Assembly: GCA_022821065.1 (NCBI GenBank)
Contig: JAJEEK010000109.1
Span: 62,001 to 126,000, forward strand
DNA: 64,000 bases
Reading direction: 5' to 3'
Source: Candidatus Poribacteria bacterium
Lineage (GTDB): Bacteria; Poribacteria; WGA-4E; WGA-3G
The position numbers were made by a program, and so were the translations under genes. A model generated the notes under the pieces. That model ran no database searches. It was not told the origin of the DNA and saw nothing but the letters and a program-made list of their open reading frames with translations. Of the stretch, positions 1-10,350 are shown piece by piece. Positions within the stretch are counted from its first letter, which is position 1, and each line of letters opens with the position of its first letter.

Positions 1-243
1 CCTTCCATGAGTCCAACGTACATAGATTTCTCCTGTTAAATGATGGTTTGCGGTAGGTTTAGCGTAAAAAAATAGGAATGTCACAGAAAATACAGCGATT
101 ATACAACACAAAGGATAAGATGACAAGCAAAATGGGGTGTCACGTCAGCGTCATTCAATTATAGGTTTTTAGTGTTTGGTGTTGTCCTTTTCGTAGGTGT
201 TAGTACTTTATATATGTTATGTTTTATAACAAACTGCAGAAAT

Positions 244-273
244 TTTCGCAGCGTTTCGCAGCATTTCGCAGCA
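244..273. repeat. three tandem 10-bp units tttcgcagc(g/a)
   Basis: Direct reading: tttcgcagcg tttcgcagca tttcgcagca, upstream of the first CDS. Confidence 0.8.
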
Positions 274-438
274 GATCGAAAAAAAAGATGTCCAATCGAA
301 TAATTTATTAAAATCGGATGACCCTGGTTGTCGCGTAGGTGAGTACCACTGAAGTACTTCGCTATTTTGGTATCTTGACATTATTTCTGCATTTATGATA
401 CGATACTTTTATTCAGCAGTGCGGAGGTATTGTTTGTG

Positions 439-1860
439 ATGAACTCAGAATTGATTATTACCAAAATATGCAGTGCCGTTGATCTGATGATCGAAAGTAG
501 CGTGCCATATAAAGGGTTATTTCCATCGATTCTACACGCGCAGACGGGTGAGATGCTAACAGAGAAACCGCCTAAGATTCCGGGACAACGGGATGGGGAT
601 CGCGCACATCTCGGTTGTAACCTGATTCACGACGAACCGCTGCTCGCCACGATGAACGTGCTTGCTGAAACCGAGTCGAAACCGGAATACGCTGAAGCGG
701 TAGATCAATACTTGGAACACTTTGCTCAGAATTGTACGGATACGACAACTGGATTGTTTCCTTGGGGTGAGCATTCGTTTTGGCAGCTGATCGAGGAACG
801 GGTCGGGTGTTCGCGCGATCCTGCGGGTGGTGCCGCCATTCACGACCATCTCCGTCAGGTACCATTATGGCTCTGGCAAAAATTGAGGACGTTTAACCCT
901 GCCTGCGTCCAAAGTTTTGCCGATGGATTGGATTACCACTGGACAGACGGAGAAGGACTCGAATACATCCGCCATGCAAATATTGATACAAAAGCACACC
1001 TCGTTCGCGGGGGACGAGCGTGCGATTTTCCACGGCATTCAGGCTTTTATATCTTCGATCTGGCGTTCGCGTACACGCAAGACCAACGTCCTGAAACCCT
1101 TCAACAAATTCAGCACTATACCGATTACTGGTGGGAAAAACAGGATGCGCGCGGACTTTTACGGATCGAAAGCCGTTCACCGAAGGACGACGCTCGATTT
1201 TTTGAGATGAATGCACCGACGCAAACATTCTCGTTGGGCGTCAGTCTACTTGAATCCGCAGTGCTGATAGAATCCCTTGATCCTGAATTGGCAGAGCAGA
1301 TGCGACGATACGGTTCGGTTTACATTGACGGATTCCTCGCGGCACCGCATAACCTCGAAACTCGTGAGTTCATCAGTTTATGCGAATGTGAGACAGATCG
1401 GATTGTTGAACGCATGTCGGTCTGGGGAAGCGTTTACGGTGCCGGGACAGCGTGCGGTGCAGGGGTGCTATGTCTCGGTGGATGGCGGTTGACCCAGAAT
1501 GAGAAATTGATGGCGTTGGCACACGCAATTGGCGACACCTATCTCAATGAGAAGTTTCCAGTGGATCGCGTTCAGACGGAAGCGTTCAAGATTCCAGCAT
1601 CGGATGCCGGTCTTACGCTTGAATTGTTTGCCGATCTCTACGACATCACCGGTGAATCGGTGTGGTTGGAAGGCGGGGTTGAACTTGCAGAGACAGTGTT
1701 GGAAGTCTATTTTCCAGAAACGCTTCCGTACGGTGCGTCTGCGATTGATTGGTATGAATCACAGATGGGACCCGCTTTCTTGATTCACGGCTTAACCCGC
1801 GTAGCATTATTATCGCGGCACCGAACTTGCCCGCTCGCGCCCAATTATACAGCGCGATAG
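439..1860 (+). CDS. hypothetical protein, possibly six-hairpin glycosidase / epimerase-like fold
   Basis: Long ORF; ATG at 439 preceded by a GGAGG-like site; helical repeats, family not firmly recognised. Confidence 0.6.
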   Translation: MNSELIITKICSAVDLMIESSVPYKGLFPSILHAQTGEMLTEKPPKIPGQRDGDRAHLGCNLIHDEPLLATMNVLAETESKPEYAEAVDQYLEHFAQNCTDTTTGLFPWGEHSFWQLIEERVGCSRDPAGGAAIHDHLRQVPLWLWQKLRTFNPACVQSFADGLDYHWTDGEGLEYIRHANIDTKAHLVRGGRACDFPRHSGFYIFDLAFAYTQDQRPETLQQIQHYTDYWWEKQDARGLLRIESRSPKDDARFFEMNAPTQTFSLGVSLLESAVLIESLDPELAEQMRRYGSVYIDGFLAAPHNLETREFISLCECETDRIVERMSVWGSVYGAGTACGAGVLCLGGWRLTQNEKLMALAHAIGDTYLNEKFPVDRVQTEAFKIPASDAGLTLELFADLYDITGESVWLEGGVELAETVLEVYFPETLPYGASAIDWYESQMGPAFLIHGLTRVALLSRHRTCPLAPNYTAR

Positions 1861-2008
1861 AAAGATCAATAGAAACGTTTGTAGCAGGGCGACTTTGCGG
1901 CGTACTCGCCCAAATGCAAAGTGCATTACCGCCCGTTGGCATTACAGCGTCCATCAATAATTGTAGACTTTACTATATACAGACTACATTAGAAAAGAAA
2001 GGAAAATT

Positions 2009-2785
2009 ATGTCAAGAGTACCAATTGGTTTAGAACTGTTTTCTGTCCGAAATGAGTTGGCAGAAGATGCCCGCGGCACAATAAAAGCGGTCGCAGAGAT
2101 GGGATACGAAGGCGTTGAATTCGCCGGTCCCCCGCAACATCCTGCCGAAGAATTGAAAGGCTATCTTGACGAGTTCGGTCTGGTCTGCTGCGGTTGGCAC
2201 ACACCGTTCAATCTCGTCCAAGAGGATACCCTCGCCGAAACGATTGAATTCAACAAGGTACTGGAGAACCGTTACGTCATCGTTCCGGGTATACCGGGCG
2301 AACTGCGTCAGTCAAAAGCAGATTGGTTGAAGTTAGCCAATACCTTCAACGAAATCGCCGATAAACTCGCAGCACACGATATGGTGACGGGGTATCATAA
2401 CCATCACGTCGAATTTACGCCACTGGACGGCGAGCAACCGTGGGACACCTTCTTTGGAAATACGAATGAAGGCGTTGTGATGCAGCTGGATATGGGCAAC
2501 GCGCTATCGGGCGGTGCGGATCTTGTTGGCATTCTGGAGAGATACCCCGGACGCGCTGGCACAGTTCATCTCAAGCCGTATGACGAATCAATAGGTGAGA
2601 CGGACAGACACGCCGGTTTCCGTCCGATTATCGGTGAAGACAGTGTCCCCTGGGACGAGATCTTCCGTATCTGCGAAACAACCGGTGGCACAGAGTGGTA
2701 TATCGTTGAATATGAAAGCGATGCATACCCACCACTTGAGTCTGTCGAACGCTGTCTAACTGCACTCAAGGAAATGGGTAAATAG
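2009..2785 (+). CDS. sugar phosphate isomerase/epimerase (xylose isomerase-like TIM barrel)
   Basis: Motifs GLELFSVRNEL, GYEGVEFAG, YHNHHVEF, MQLDMGN, HLKPY typical of the AP-endonuclease-2/xylose isomerase-like family. Confidence 0.9.
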   Translation: MSRVPIGLELFSVRNELAEDARGTIKAVAEMGYEGVEFAGPPQHPAEELKGYLDEFGLVCCGWHTPFNLVQEDTLAETIEFNKVLENRYVIVPGIPGELRQSKADWLKLANTFNEIADKLAAHDMVTGYHNHHVEFTPLDGEQPWDTFFGNTNEGVVMQLDMGNALSGGADLVGILERYPGRAGTVHLKPYDESIGETDRHAGFRPIIGEDSVPWDEIFRICETTGGTEWYIVEYESDAYPPLESVERCLTALKEMGK

Positions 2786-2824
2786 CCGTCAGCCATCAGT
2801 GGTCAGCAAGAGAATCCCGCGGCA

Positions 2825-3066
2825 GTAGGTTGGGTTGAACGGTGTTGAAAATCAAATGTTGGTATGCCAAAACCCATCAAATCTAACAAAACCGCTTATG
2901 CCTCCAAGAAAACAGTGAAACCCAACGCTCTTTGTATGAAACTCGAAACATGGCGGTAGGATGTCGTTGGGTTTCGCTATAACACTAATTTATTTGAGGG
3001 CGTAGGGCACTCAAATGTGCTTGTGTGCTCCATATCGTTTGTTCAGTTTCGCTCAACCCAACCTAC
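2825..3066. repeat. MITE-like element with nested inverted repeats (gtaggttgggttga.cg ... cg.tcaacccaacctac)
   Basis: Outer arms gtaggttgggttgaacg / cgctcaacccaacctac (one mismatch); inner arms gaaacccaacg (2917-2927) / cgttgggtttc (2965-2975). Confidence 0.65.
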
Positions 3067-3099
3067 AATGCTACGATGCTATGATGCGTTTTTTCTAAG

Positions 3100-3222
3100 A
3101 TAGGACTTACGCAATTTTGATTGTAGACTGTTTTGTTAGAAGAAAGTTTTCTGAAAACACGGCGTTCCTGTATCACAAACTAACAGTTTGTGGTACAAAA
3201 GAGCATGATGCGTAAGTCCTAT
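3100..3222. repeat. ~123-bp TIR element, copy 1 (ataggacttacgca...tgcgtaagtcctat)
   Basis: 14-bp perfect terminal inverted repeats; internal palindrome cacaaactaacagtttgtg; homologous to copies at 31603 and 33608. Confidence 0.9.
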
Positions 3223-3248
3223 AAGATTGACAATTATGGGGGAAAAAT

Positions 3249-4007
3249 ATGAAGGCCTATTGTGCGAGTACACTTCCGTTTTCTGCTTTTGATTTAACGG
3301 CGTTTGTGAGCGAGTTATCCGAAGGCGGTGTGTCCGCCATTGAACTCGCGCAACCCCATTTTTCGGATCTGGCAGCCGAGACGGTCGCTGAACTGCGCGA
3401 AGAGACTGGAATCCGTTTCAAATCTTTGCTAAGTACGGTACGGGTTGATGCACCAGATGGACCTGAAGCACTTATCTCAATTCTCGACACTGCACAAAGG
3501 CTTTCCGTTCCAATCGTCAGCATCGCGAGTGGTGGCAATGAAACCGCCACTGCTCGTGAGATTGACACGATTATTGGGCATCTCAAAACGATCACAGCAG
3601 AAGCAGAAGCACGCAATCTAACGCTTACGCTCTACGCACACGAAGGGAGTCTCGCTTACAACCTTGAACGCACACAGCAGATACTCAATGCGATCCCTTC
3701 CGAAAACTTCGGTTTTTACTACAGCCCTTACCATTTTCATCGCGCTGGAGACGATCCGGTTGTCGCCTTACGCACCTTGTCGGATCGGTTGCACAATGTC
3801 TATTTCAACTGCGGTGTCGATGCACAAACAGGCAGCGAACCGTTCTGGGGACCGGAGATGGATTTTCCTGCCATTTGTCAGGAGATAAACCGTGTCGGCT
3901 ACACCGAAGAAATCATGCTGATCTATTTGGGATTGAATGTGGAGACACCGCAACCGATTGTTGAAGGGGTCTTAAACGCGCTAGCGAAGTTAGAAACCTA
4001 TTTTTAA
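3249..4007 (+). CDS. sugar phosphate isomerase/epimerase-like TIM barrel protein
   Basis: GGVSAIELAQPHFSDL, ...FGFYYSPYHFHRAGDDP; family resemblance to the 2009 CDS. Confidence 0.75.
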   Translation: MKAYCASTLPFSAFDLTAFVSELSEGGVSAIELAQPHFSDLAAETVAELREETGIRFKSLLSTVRVDAPDGPEALISILDTAQRLSVPIVSIASGGNETATAREIDTIIGHLKTITAEAEARNLTLTLYAHEGSLAYNLERTQQILNAIPSENFGFYYSPYHFHRAGDDPVVALRTLSDRLHNVYFNCGVDAQTGSEPFWGPEMDFPAICQEINRVGYTEEIMLIYLGLNVETPQPIVEGVLNALAKLETYF

Positions 4008-4194
4008 GCAAAATATCTCATCTCCAATCCCCGCTATCGTCGAGCCTAATCCAAAATTTTCATTTTTTTCAGATTATGCACGTTTTCTGCATCCAAATTA
4101 CGTCTTTAAGATAATCAATCAAACGGTAAAACAATCGTCTCGTTTTATCGATTTTCGTTCAATGTTTAAAGACCTAATCTTTGGAGGTAAAAAG

Positions 4195-5502
4195 ATGATC
4201 TGTAGAATTAAACACGCCATCGTGGTACTATTCCTCCTTGGCAATTTTTCTCTCGCTTCCGCTGCACCGCCCGAAGTGACACGCTTTACATTAAGCAACG
4301 GCATCCAAGTTGTCAGTCTCTACGTTGAAGATTCCACAGATGTATGTATTTTCAGTTATCTGCCCCTCGGACTTGTTGCTGATGGAAAAGCAAAGACACA
4401 GTGGAGCCATCTGATTGAGCATTTGGTGTTACGAACTACGGGTCCCATTAAGAACTATGTAGAACGTAACGGACAAACAACGCACCACGGGATGCATCTG
4501 GACTTTATAGGCACAACGGACAATTGGAAGCACGGTTTAGAATTGCAAGCCAAATGGCTGTCCGATTCACCACTTTCAGAGACAGATTTAGCCGAAGAAT
4601 TACCCAAAGCCTTAAGCGAACTCGACTTTGTTACCAATAATCTGCATACTGGACTTTTCGCAATGGCAGCGTGGAACCAAGTTTTTCGGCATGGTGAGAC
4701 CGATATAGCGATGCGCGGGGCGATTGAATCCGCCGAATTGAATGAACTCCAAGCGTATAGAAACCGCCACTTGGTCCACGCAGATCGTGTACTCTTATGT
4801 GTCATCGGTGGCATCGAACCTGAAACATTGCAATCAGCGATGGAAGAACAACTCGGGGAAATTAAATTAACTGCTAACACGCTTCCCAGTGCGACAACAC
4901 CCGCAGCGGAAAAAAATCGGCGCGCGACTTGGGACGTGAACGTAACGCATTATATGGAAACATACCCGATTCCTGACCCGACACATGAAAACTACGCTGC
5001 ATTTTTCGTGGCGAATGTTCTTTTGAATCAGGCACTCATGATGGATTCGGAACTAAAGCAGTTGACAGGCAGCATCTTCTGCGGTGTAGACCTCATTACA
5101 CCCGAACAGACATATCTATACGTCACCACGGCACTCAAGCCGGATTCAGATATAGAAAAAGTTAAGCAACGGATTGGACAGTTGATAAACCAACTAAAAC
5201 AGCCAGAGAACAATTGGCAGGTTGCAATGACTGCTCCAGCACTCTCCCAGCAATTCAGTGCCCCCATGGATATAGAGATGGTAATGCAGCAGCACAAACC
5301 TGCGGGTATGACAGAAACTATGCTGCTCGGGAACCTGGGTTTACAGTGGGGATTGCTTGAATATCAACACGGTGATACCTTACCAGAGTTTGCAAGCGCG
5401 CTTGCCAATGTCTCCGCAGATGATGTTGCCGATGTTGTCAATCGGTATTTAACCGAAGCGGCACGGATGACGTTAGTTCTCACGCCGCGTGTGTCGGAGT
5501 GA
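4195..5502 (+). CDS. secreted M16-family (insulinase-like) peptidase
   Basis: Signal peptide; HLIEH (4408-4422) fits HxxEH; downstream EELPKALSE spacing matches the E..7..E pair of M16 enzymes; RBS GGAGG. Confidence 0.8.
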   Translation: MICRIKHAIVVLFLLGNFSLASAAPPEVTRFTLSNGIQVVSLYVEDSTDVCIFSYLPLGLVADGKAKTQWSHLIEHLVLRTTGPIKNYVERNGQTTHHGMHLDFIGTTDNWKHGLELQAKWLSDSPLSETDLAEELPKALSELDFVTNNLHTGLFAMAAWNQVFRHGETDIAMRGAIESAELNELQAYRNRHLVHADRVLLCVIGGIEPETLQSAMEEQLGEIKLTANTLPSATTPAAEKNRRATWDVNVTHYMETYPIPDPTHENYAAFFVANVLLNQALMMDSELKQLTGSIFCGVDLITPEQTYLYVTTALKPDSDIEKVKQRIGQLINQLKQPENNWQVAMTAPALSQQFSAPMDIEMVMQQHKPAGMTETMLLGNLGLQWGLLEYQHGDTLPEFASALANVSADDVADVVNRYLTEAARMTLVLTPRVSE

Positions 5503-5526
5503 TATGCGGCATTACGGAGGATTTTG

Positions 5527-7719
5527 ATGGAGAGAGACGACGTTCAGTTGATTCAAAGCATCTTATCTGGCGACGACGAGGCGTTCAGCACCTTGGTTCA
5601 GAAATACCAAAAGAGTGTTCACGCCTTGGCGTGGCGGAAGATCGGTGATTTTCACTATGCTGAAGAGATTACGCAAGACACCTTCCTTCAAGCATACCAG
5701 AAACTCCCGACCCTCAAGAATCGCAACCAGTTTGCAGGGTGGCTGTATGTCATTACAAATAATCTATGCACCGACTGGCTCCGAAAGAAGAGACCTGCGA
5801 TGCAATCGCTGGGAGACGCATCTGTGAGAGCAATGGATAAATTAACGTATGAGCGTTATATCTTGGAACAGCGCGAGAGAGAAGCAGGTGAACGTCGTCA
5901 TGAAATTGTTAAACAACTTCTGGAAAAATTGCCAGAGAGCGAACGCACAGTCGTAACGCTTTACTATCTTGGCGAGATGACCACAAAAGAAATTGGTAAG
6001 TTTCTGGGAGTATCGGTGAACACGATTACGAGCCGACTCCAGCGGGCACGAGAGCGTTTACAAGCATCAGATGAACGCTTGATTAACGAAACGCTCGGCG
6101 GTTGGCAATTGTCTAACAACCTACTCGATAAAATCATGCGGGAAGTTGCGAATATAAAACCGGTATCACCGCCAACTGGGAAACCGTTGCTGCCATGGAT
6201 GGCTCTCGGTACAGCAACAGTTTTGATTATATTGCTGCTCGGTGCGAGTCATCAATATCTTGCCAGATTCCAGCGACCCTATAGTTTCGAGGCACAATCC
6301 GAACCCACTATTGAAATCATTGAGGCACCAGTCGTTCTTGAGACCGATGCCAAACCGGATGTCCGCAATCAAATCGGACGGGCTGCCACCCCCGGCAAAA
6401 ACAGCAGCGCTGGTTCACAGGTTTCTGAGGAGGTCCTGGAACCTACCACTTCAGAGGATTTCCCTAATATTTTTACTTCTAATACCGCCCCTAAGGTGAC
6501 ACGCTTTACGTTAAGCAACGGTATCCGGGTTGTCAATCTCCATGTCGAAAATTCGACGGATGTCGGTATCTTCAGTTACTTACCCCTTGGACTCGTTACT
6601 GATGGGAAAGCAAGAGCGTATTGGAGCCATCTTATTAATCATCTGACAGTCCGAACCGCAGGGCCTATTGATTACAAAACAAGTAACGCAGAGACAATGG
6701 CTGATAATATACGCTTGGATTTCATGGGTAATACGGATAACTGGACACACGGATTGGAACGCCATGCTAAATGGCTTTCAGGACTTCCGTTTTCAGCAGA
6801 AACGCTCACTGAGGAACTTCCGAGAGTGTTATCGCAATTTGACTATATTGAAGCGAACTTGGTAACACATAAGTTGGCACACGTTGCGTGGAACCAAGTT
6901 TTTCGGCATGGTGAAACTGATATAGCGATGCGCCGGGGCATTCAAGCTGCGCAACTCAGTGAACTCCAAGAATATCGCGATCAGCATTTGGTTCAAGCCG
7001 ATCGCGTCCTTCTGTGTATTATTGGTGGTGTTGACCCGGAAACACTGAAAGACACAATGGAACAACAACTCGGAACTATCGGCTTAACTGAGAAGACATT
7101 TCCCGAACTGACAGTCTCCCCAGAGATAGCGAAAGATCAAAACGCTACTTGGGATATCAACGTAACGCATTACATGGAAACATACCCGATTCCTCGCCCT
7201 GAAAATGCAGACTACCCAGCACTCTATGTGGCGAGTCTGCTTTTACGGTTCGCTTGCATGCAGGACGCTCACTTGAAGGAATTGATAGGTTATATTCATT
7301 GTGGTGTTGATCTTGTCACACCGGAACAGGTATACTTATACGTCAGTGCTCCCGTCAAGCCGGATACAGATATAGAAAAGGTTAAACAGCGGATTGAACA
7401 ATTGATGAATCCGTTAAAACAACTGGAAAATAACACGCAGGTACCTATGATTGCCCAGTCCCTTTCGATGGAACTCAGTGCACCGCCGAATATAAAAAGG
7501 CTTATGCAACAGAAACCTGAGAATGTGCCAGAGAATCTGATGCTCCTGCAGCTGGGTGTGAGTTGGGGAACAGTGGAATACCAATATGGTGATACTTTAC
7601 CGCAGCTTGCAAGCGCATTCGCCGATGTCTCTGCGACTGATGTCACCGATGTTGTCAACCGATACCTCACTGAAGATCGTCGGATGACGTTAGTGCTCAC
7701 ACCACAAGCATCGGAATGA
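5527..7719 (+). CDS. ECF-type sigma-70 factor fused via a TM helix to a degenerate M16-like domain
   Basis: N-term sigma region 2 (AEEITQDTFLQAYQKL..FAGWLYVITNNLCTDWLRK) and region 4 (TTKEIGKFLGVSVNTITSRLQRARERL); TM LPWMALGTATVLIILLLGA; C-term paralogous to the 4195 CDS. Confidence 0.9.
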   Translation: MERDDVQLIQSILSGDDEAFSTLVQKYQKSVHALAWRKIGDFHYAEEITQDTFLQAYQKLPTLKNRNQFAGWLYVITNNLCTDWLRKKRPAMQSLGDASVRAMDKLTYERYILEQREREAGERRHEIVKQLLEKLPESERTVVTLYYLGEMTTKEIGKFLGVSVNTITSRLQRARERLQASDERLINETLGGWQLSNNLLDKIMREVANIKPVSPPTGKPLLPWMALGTATVLIILLLGASHQYLARFQRPYSFEAQSEPTIEIIEAPVVLETDAKPDVRNQIGRAATPGKNSSAGSQVSEEVLEPTTSEDFPNIFTSNTAPKVTRFTLSNGIRVVNLHVENSTDVGIFSYLPLGLVTDGKARAYWSHLINHLTVRTAGPIDYKTSNAETMADNIRLDFMGNTDNWTHGLERHAKWLSGLPFSAETLTEELPRVLSQFDYIEANLVTHKLAHVAWNQVFRHGETDIAMRRGIQAAQLSELQEYRDQHLVQADRVLLCIIGGVDPETLKDTMEQQLGTIGLTEKTFPELTVSPEIAKDQNATWDINVTHYMETYPIPRPENADYPALYVASLLLRFACMQDAHLKELIGYIHCGVDLVTPEQVYLYVSAPVKPDTDIEKVKQRIEQLMNPLKQLENNTQVPMIAQSLSMELSAPPNIKRLMQQKPENVPENLMLLQLGVSWGTVEYQYGDTLPQLASAFADVSATDVTDVVNRYLTEDRRMTLVLTPQASE

Positions 7720-7809
7720 ATGGAGATGTTTCATCTACAAAAAGTTGGTACTCTGAAAAGCGTTCATGCGATCCAGACAGAAACAGAGTGCATCGCCAAT
7801 AGCCTACTT

Positions 7810-8868
7810 TTAAGTCAAATCTGCGAGTTGTGGCATGACCTCGTTCTTGAGGAGTGTCATTGAGTTCAACCACTGCTCTTTGGGATCCCATTCGTGTCCC
7901 ATAGCGAGTAAGACGCCAAAGCCACCGACTTCATCGTAAAGTTCGCGCAGACGGTTTGCAACATGATCCGGACTTCCAACGATCCATAAGGTCTCTAACA
8001 GATGCTCGAGGCTCATGTCTGCGTCTTCTATATCTTGATTCGGTTTGAAGTGCGCCGGGCTAAATAACTTGAACCAATAGTCCCTAAAATCGCGTCCGAG
8101 CGTGCCTTCAAGTGCCTCTTTACGCGCCTGTTCGGTGGTATCGGCAACATAGACTTCACGTGCAATGCGCCACGTTGAACGAGATGGTGATAAGCCAGTC
8201 TTTTCTGCGCCTTCTGCCACCGCGTCCCAGTGTGTTTTGATGGTAGGCACATGCGCTAAATTAATACTCATCGGAATCCAGCCGCGCTCACCCGCGAAGA
8301 TTAGCGTGTCCGACCTTGCCGAAGACCCTGCCAACGCAATTGGCGGATGCGGTTTCTGGTACGGCTTCATGTGAACACTTACAATGTTCGGACGGTACTC
8401 GGGGATTTTGAATTCCCAAAAATCGCTTTTGTAATGTCCCGGTTCCGGGTCTGTCCAGATTTTGAGGACAGCATCGATCCCTTCTCGTGTTGCTCTACGC
8501 CTGTCTTCGCTTGCCATGAACATCTCCGCATCGCTCGGTGTGGAACTGGAACCGACCCCCCAATGAAACCGCCCGTGCGTTTGATGGTCAAGTTGCGCGA
8601 TGCGATGCGCGACAACAGCGGGGTTATGTATCGGCATACACGTAATCCCCGTGCCAAAAATAATATTCTCTGTCATCGCAGCCGCTTTTGCAATAAAAAG
8701 ATCGGGAGACGGGATATTCTCCCATGTAAATGTGAAATGCTCACCGACATAAGCTTCTTTGTAGCCCAATTCATCAAGGACTATCATCTGCTCAAGATCG
8801 TCGTCTAATGTCTGAGTCGTGTCACTGCCGGGTGGATGCAAAGGCATTGTGAAAAAACCGAGTTCCAT
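7810..8868 (-). CDS. LLM-class flavin-dependent oxidoreductase (luciferase-like monooxygenase)
   Basis: MELGFFTMPLHPPG, YVGEHF, GTGITCMPIHNPAVVAHRIAQLDHQTHGRFHWGVG. Confidence 0.92.
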   Translation of the reverse strand: MELGFFTMPLHPPGSDTTQTLDDDLEQMIVLDELGYKEAYVGEHFTFTWENIPSPDLFIAKAAAMTENIIFGTGITCMPIHNPAVVAHRIAQLDHQTHGRFHWGVGSSSTPSDAEMFMASEDRRRATREGIDAVLKIWTDPEPGHYKSDFWEFKIPEYRPNIVSVHMKPYQKPHPPIALAGSSARSDTLIFAGERGWIPMSINLAHVPTIKTHWDAVAEGAEKTGLSPSRSTWRIAREVYVADTTEQARKEALEGTLGRDFRDYWFKLFSPAHFKPNQDIEDADMSLEHLLETLWIVGSPDHVANRLRELYDEVGGFGVLLAMGHEWDPKEQWLNSMTLLKNEVMPQLADLT

Positions 8869-9145
8869 TTTTTAATTTTTCCTTGCGGAGCAGTAACGGC
8901 AATTTGGGCTTTGACGGTTTTCGCGTTAGAGTCGCCTGCGCCGTTGTTGCAGGCTGCGCGCTTTTGTTTAAGCTTTCAAAACGAATTTTTTAATTTCTCC
9001 TCAATAGATATGTTTCGATATGTTTCTAAACTTGACAAAATCGGTCAGATGTGTTACTGTTTTCACGAAGCTTGGGTATTAGGTAAAAGTTACCACAAAC
9101 CCGAATATTTTTCAAGCATTTTGTCAAAAGGAGAAAAGTTACATT

Positions 9146-10327
9146 ATGTCTACGAGAATTTTTATCTTAATTTCAGTTATTCTGCTCACTGCTCTGATCG
9201 GGTGTGAACGCGTAAATCAGGTAGTTCAGCCCGATGCTACCACCACCCCGACAGAAACAACATTAAAAATTGGTGTGATTCAGCCGTCAAACACCTTTAC
9301 AACCTTTAGCCAAGGTGCTGAAACCGCTCGCGTCCAAATCAATGAGAAGGGTGGCGTGCTGGGTATGGAAATAGCGTTTATCAGTCGAGATAATCAACCC
9401 GTGGCGAGTGAACCACCGACACCGGAAGCCAGCGTCACTGCTGCAAAAGAACTCATTGAGATGGAAGATGTCTTTGCACTATTGGGTCCCGTTTACTCCA
9501 GCAACTCCGTCGAAGTCGGTCCCATCGCGCAACAGGCGCAACGACTCATGCTTCCGGGTTCCAGCAGTTCAAACGTCCCAGAATCTGGAGATTATGTATT
9601 TCTCATTACAGTGCCAAACCCGTTTCAAGGGAAAGTGATGGCGAGTTTCGCGATGAATCCTGACGAACTTGGCGCAAAAAGGGCAGCAACGATTATCGAG
9701 GAAGACGATGCCTATACGACCGATCTTGTAGCGGCGTTCCAGGCGGCTTTTCAGGCAAATGGTGGAGAAATCGTCTATAGCGGTGCCTATACCGTAGGCG
9801 ATACCGACTTCACCGCACTGCTCAAAGAAATTCACGAGGCAGCGCCTGATGTTATCTTCTGTCCCGGTTTTCAGCCAGAAGTGCCATCGTTGATCAACGA
9901 AGCGCGGCAAATCGGTATCACGGCGACTTTCCTCGGCGGCAGCGCGTGGGATGATAGGGAACGATTCCTCAGCATATTAGACGATAACAGTGTGTTGGAT
10001 GGCAGCTACTATCCGACCAATTTCTCGGTTGCTACACAAGACGCGGATGTACAGGAATTCGTGAGTGGTTACACGGCATTGTTCGGAAGTCCACCGGACG
10101 GCATCGCCGCGTCGGGTTACGATGCCATGCGACTCTTGGCGCGCGCAATAGAGACTGCGGGTTCGCTTGATCCAGTTGCAGTTCGCGACGCATTCGCAGC
10201 AGTTAACGGTTACAAAGGCGCGACAACTATTTCGCATTACGATGAAAATCGACATCCTGTCAAAAGCCTCGCAATTCAAGTGATCCAAAACGGGCAGGTT
10301 GAACACTATAAAGTTGTAGAGCCCTAA
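9146..10327 (+). CDS. ABC transporter substrate-binding lipoprotein, branched-chain amino-acid (Leu/Ile/Val-binding) type
   Basis: Lipobox ALIGC; KIGVIQPSNTFTTFSQGAETARVQINEKGGVLG; GPVYSSNS; ASGYDAMRLLARAI. Confidence 0.9.
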   Translation: MSTRIFILISVILLTALIGCERVNQVVQPDATTTPTETTLKIGVIQPSNTFTTFSQGAETARVQINEKGGVLGMEIAFISRDNQPVASEPPTPEASVTAAKELIEMEDVFALLGPVYSSNSVEVGPIAQQAQRLMLPGSSSSNVPESGDYVFLITVPNPFQGKVMASFAMNPDELGAKRAATIIEEDDAYTTDLVAAFQAAFQANGGEIVYSGAYTVGDTDFTALLKEIHEAAPDVIFCPGFQPEVPSLINEARQIGITATFLGGSAWDDRERFLSILDDNSVLDGSYYPTNFSVATQDADVQEFVSGYTALFGSPPDGIAASGYDAMRLLARAIETAGSLDPVAVRDAFAAVNGYKGATTISHYDENRHPVKSLAIQVIQNGQVEHYKVVEP

Positions 10328-10350
10328 CCTACCGAGGACAATCGCAGAAA

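Noticed and set aside
9146-10327. Complete branched-chain amino-acid ABC transporter locus
   Set aside because: Only the substrate-binding protein is present; neighbours are an LLM oxidoreductase and a HAD hydrolase, with no permease or ATPase.
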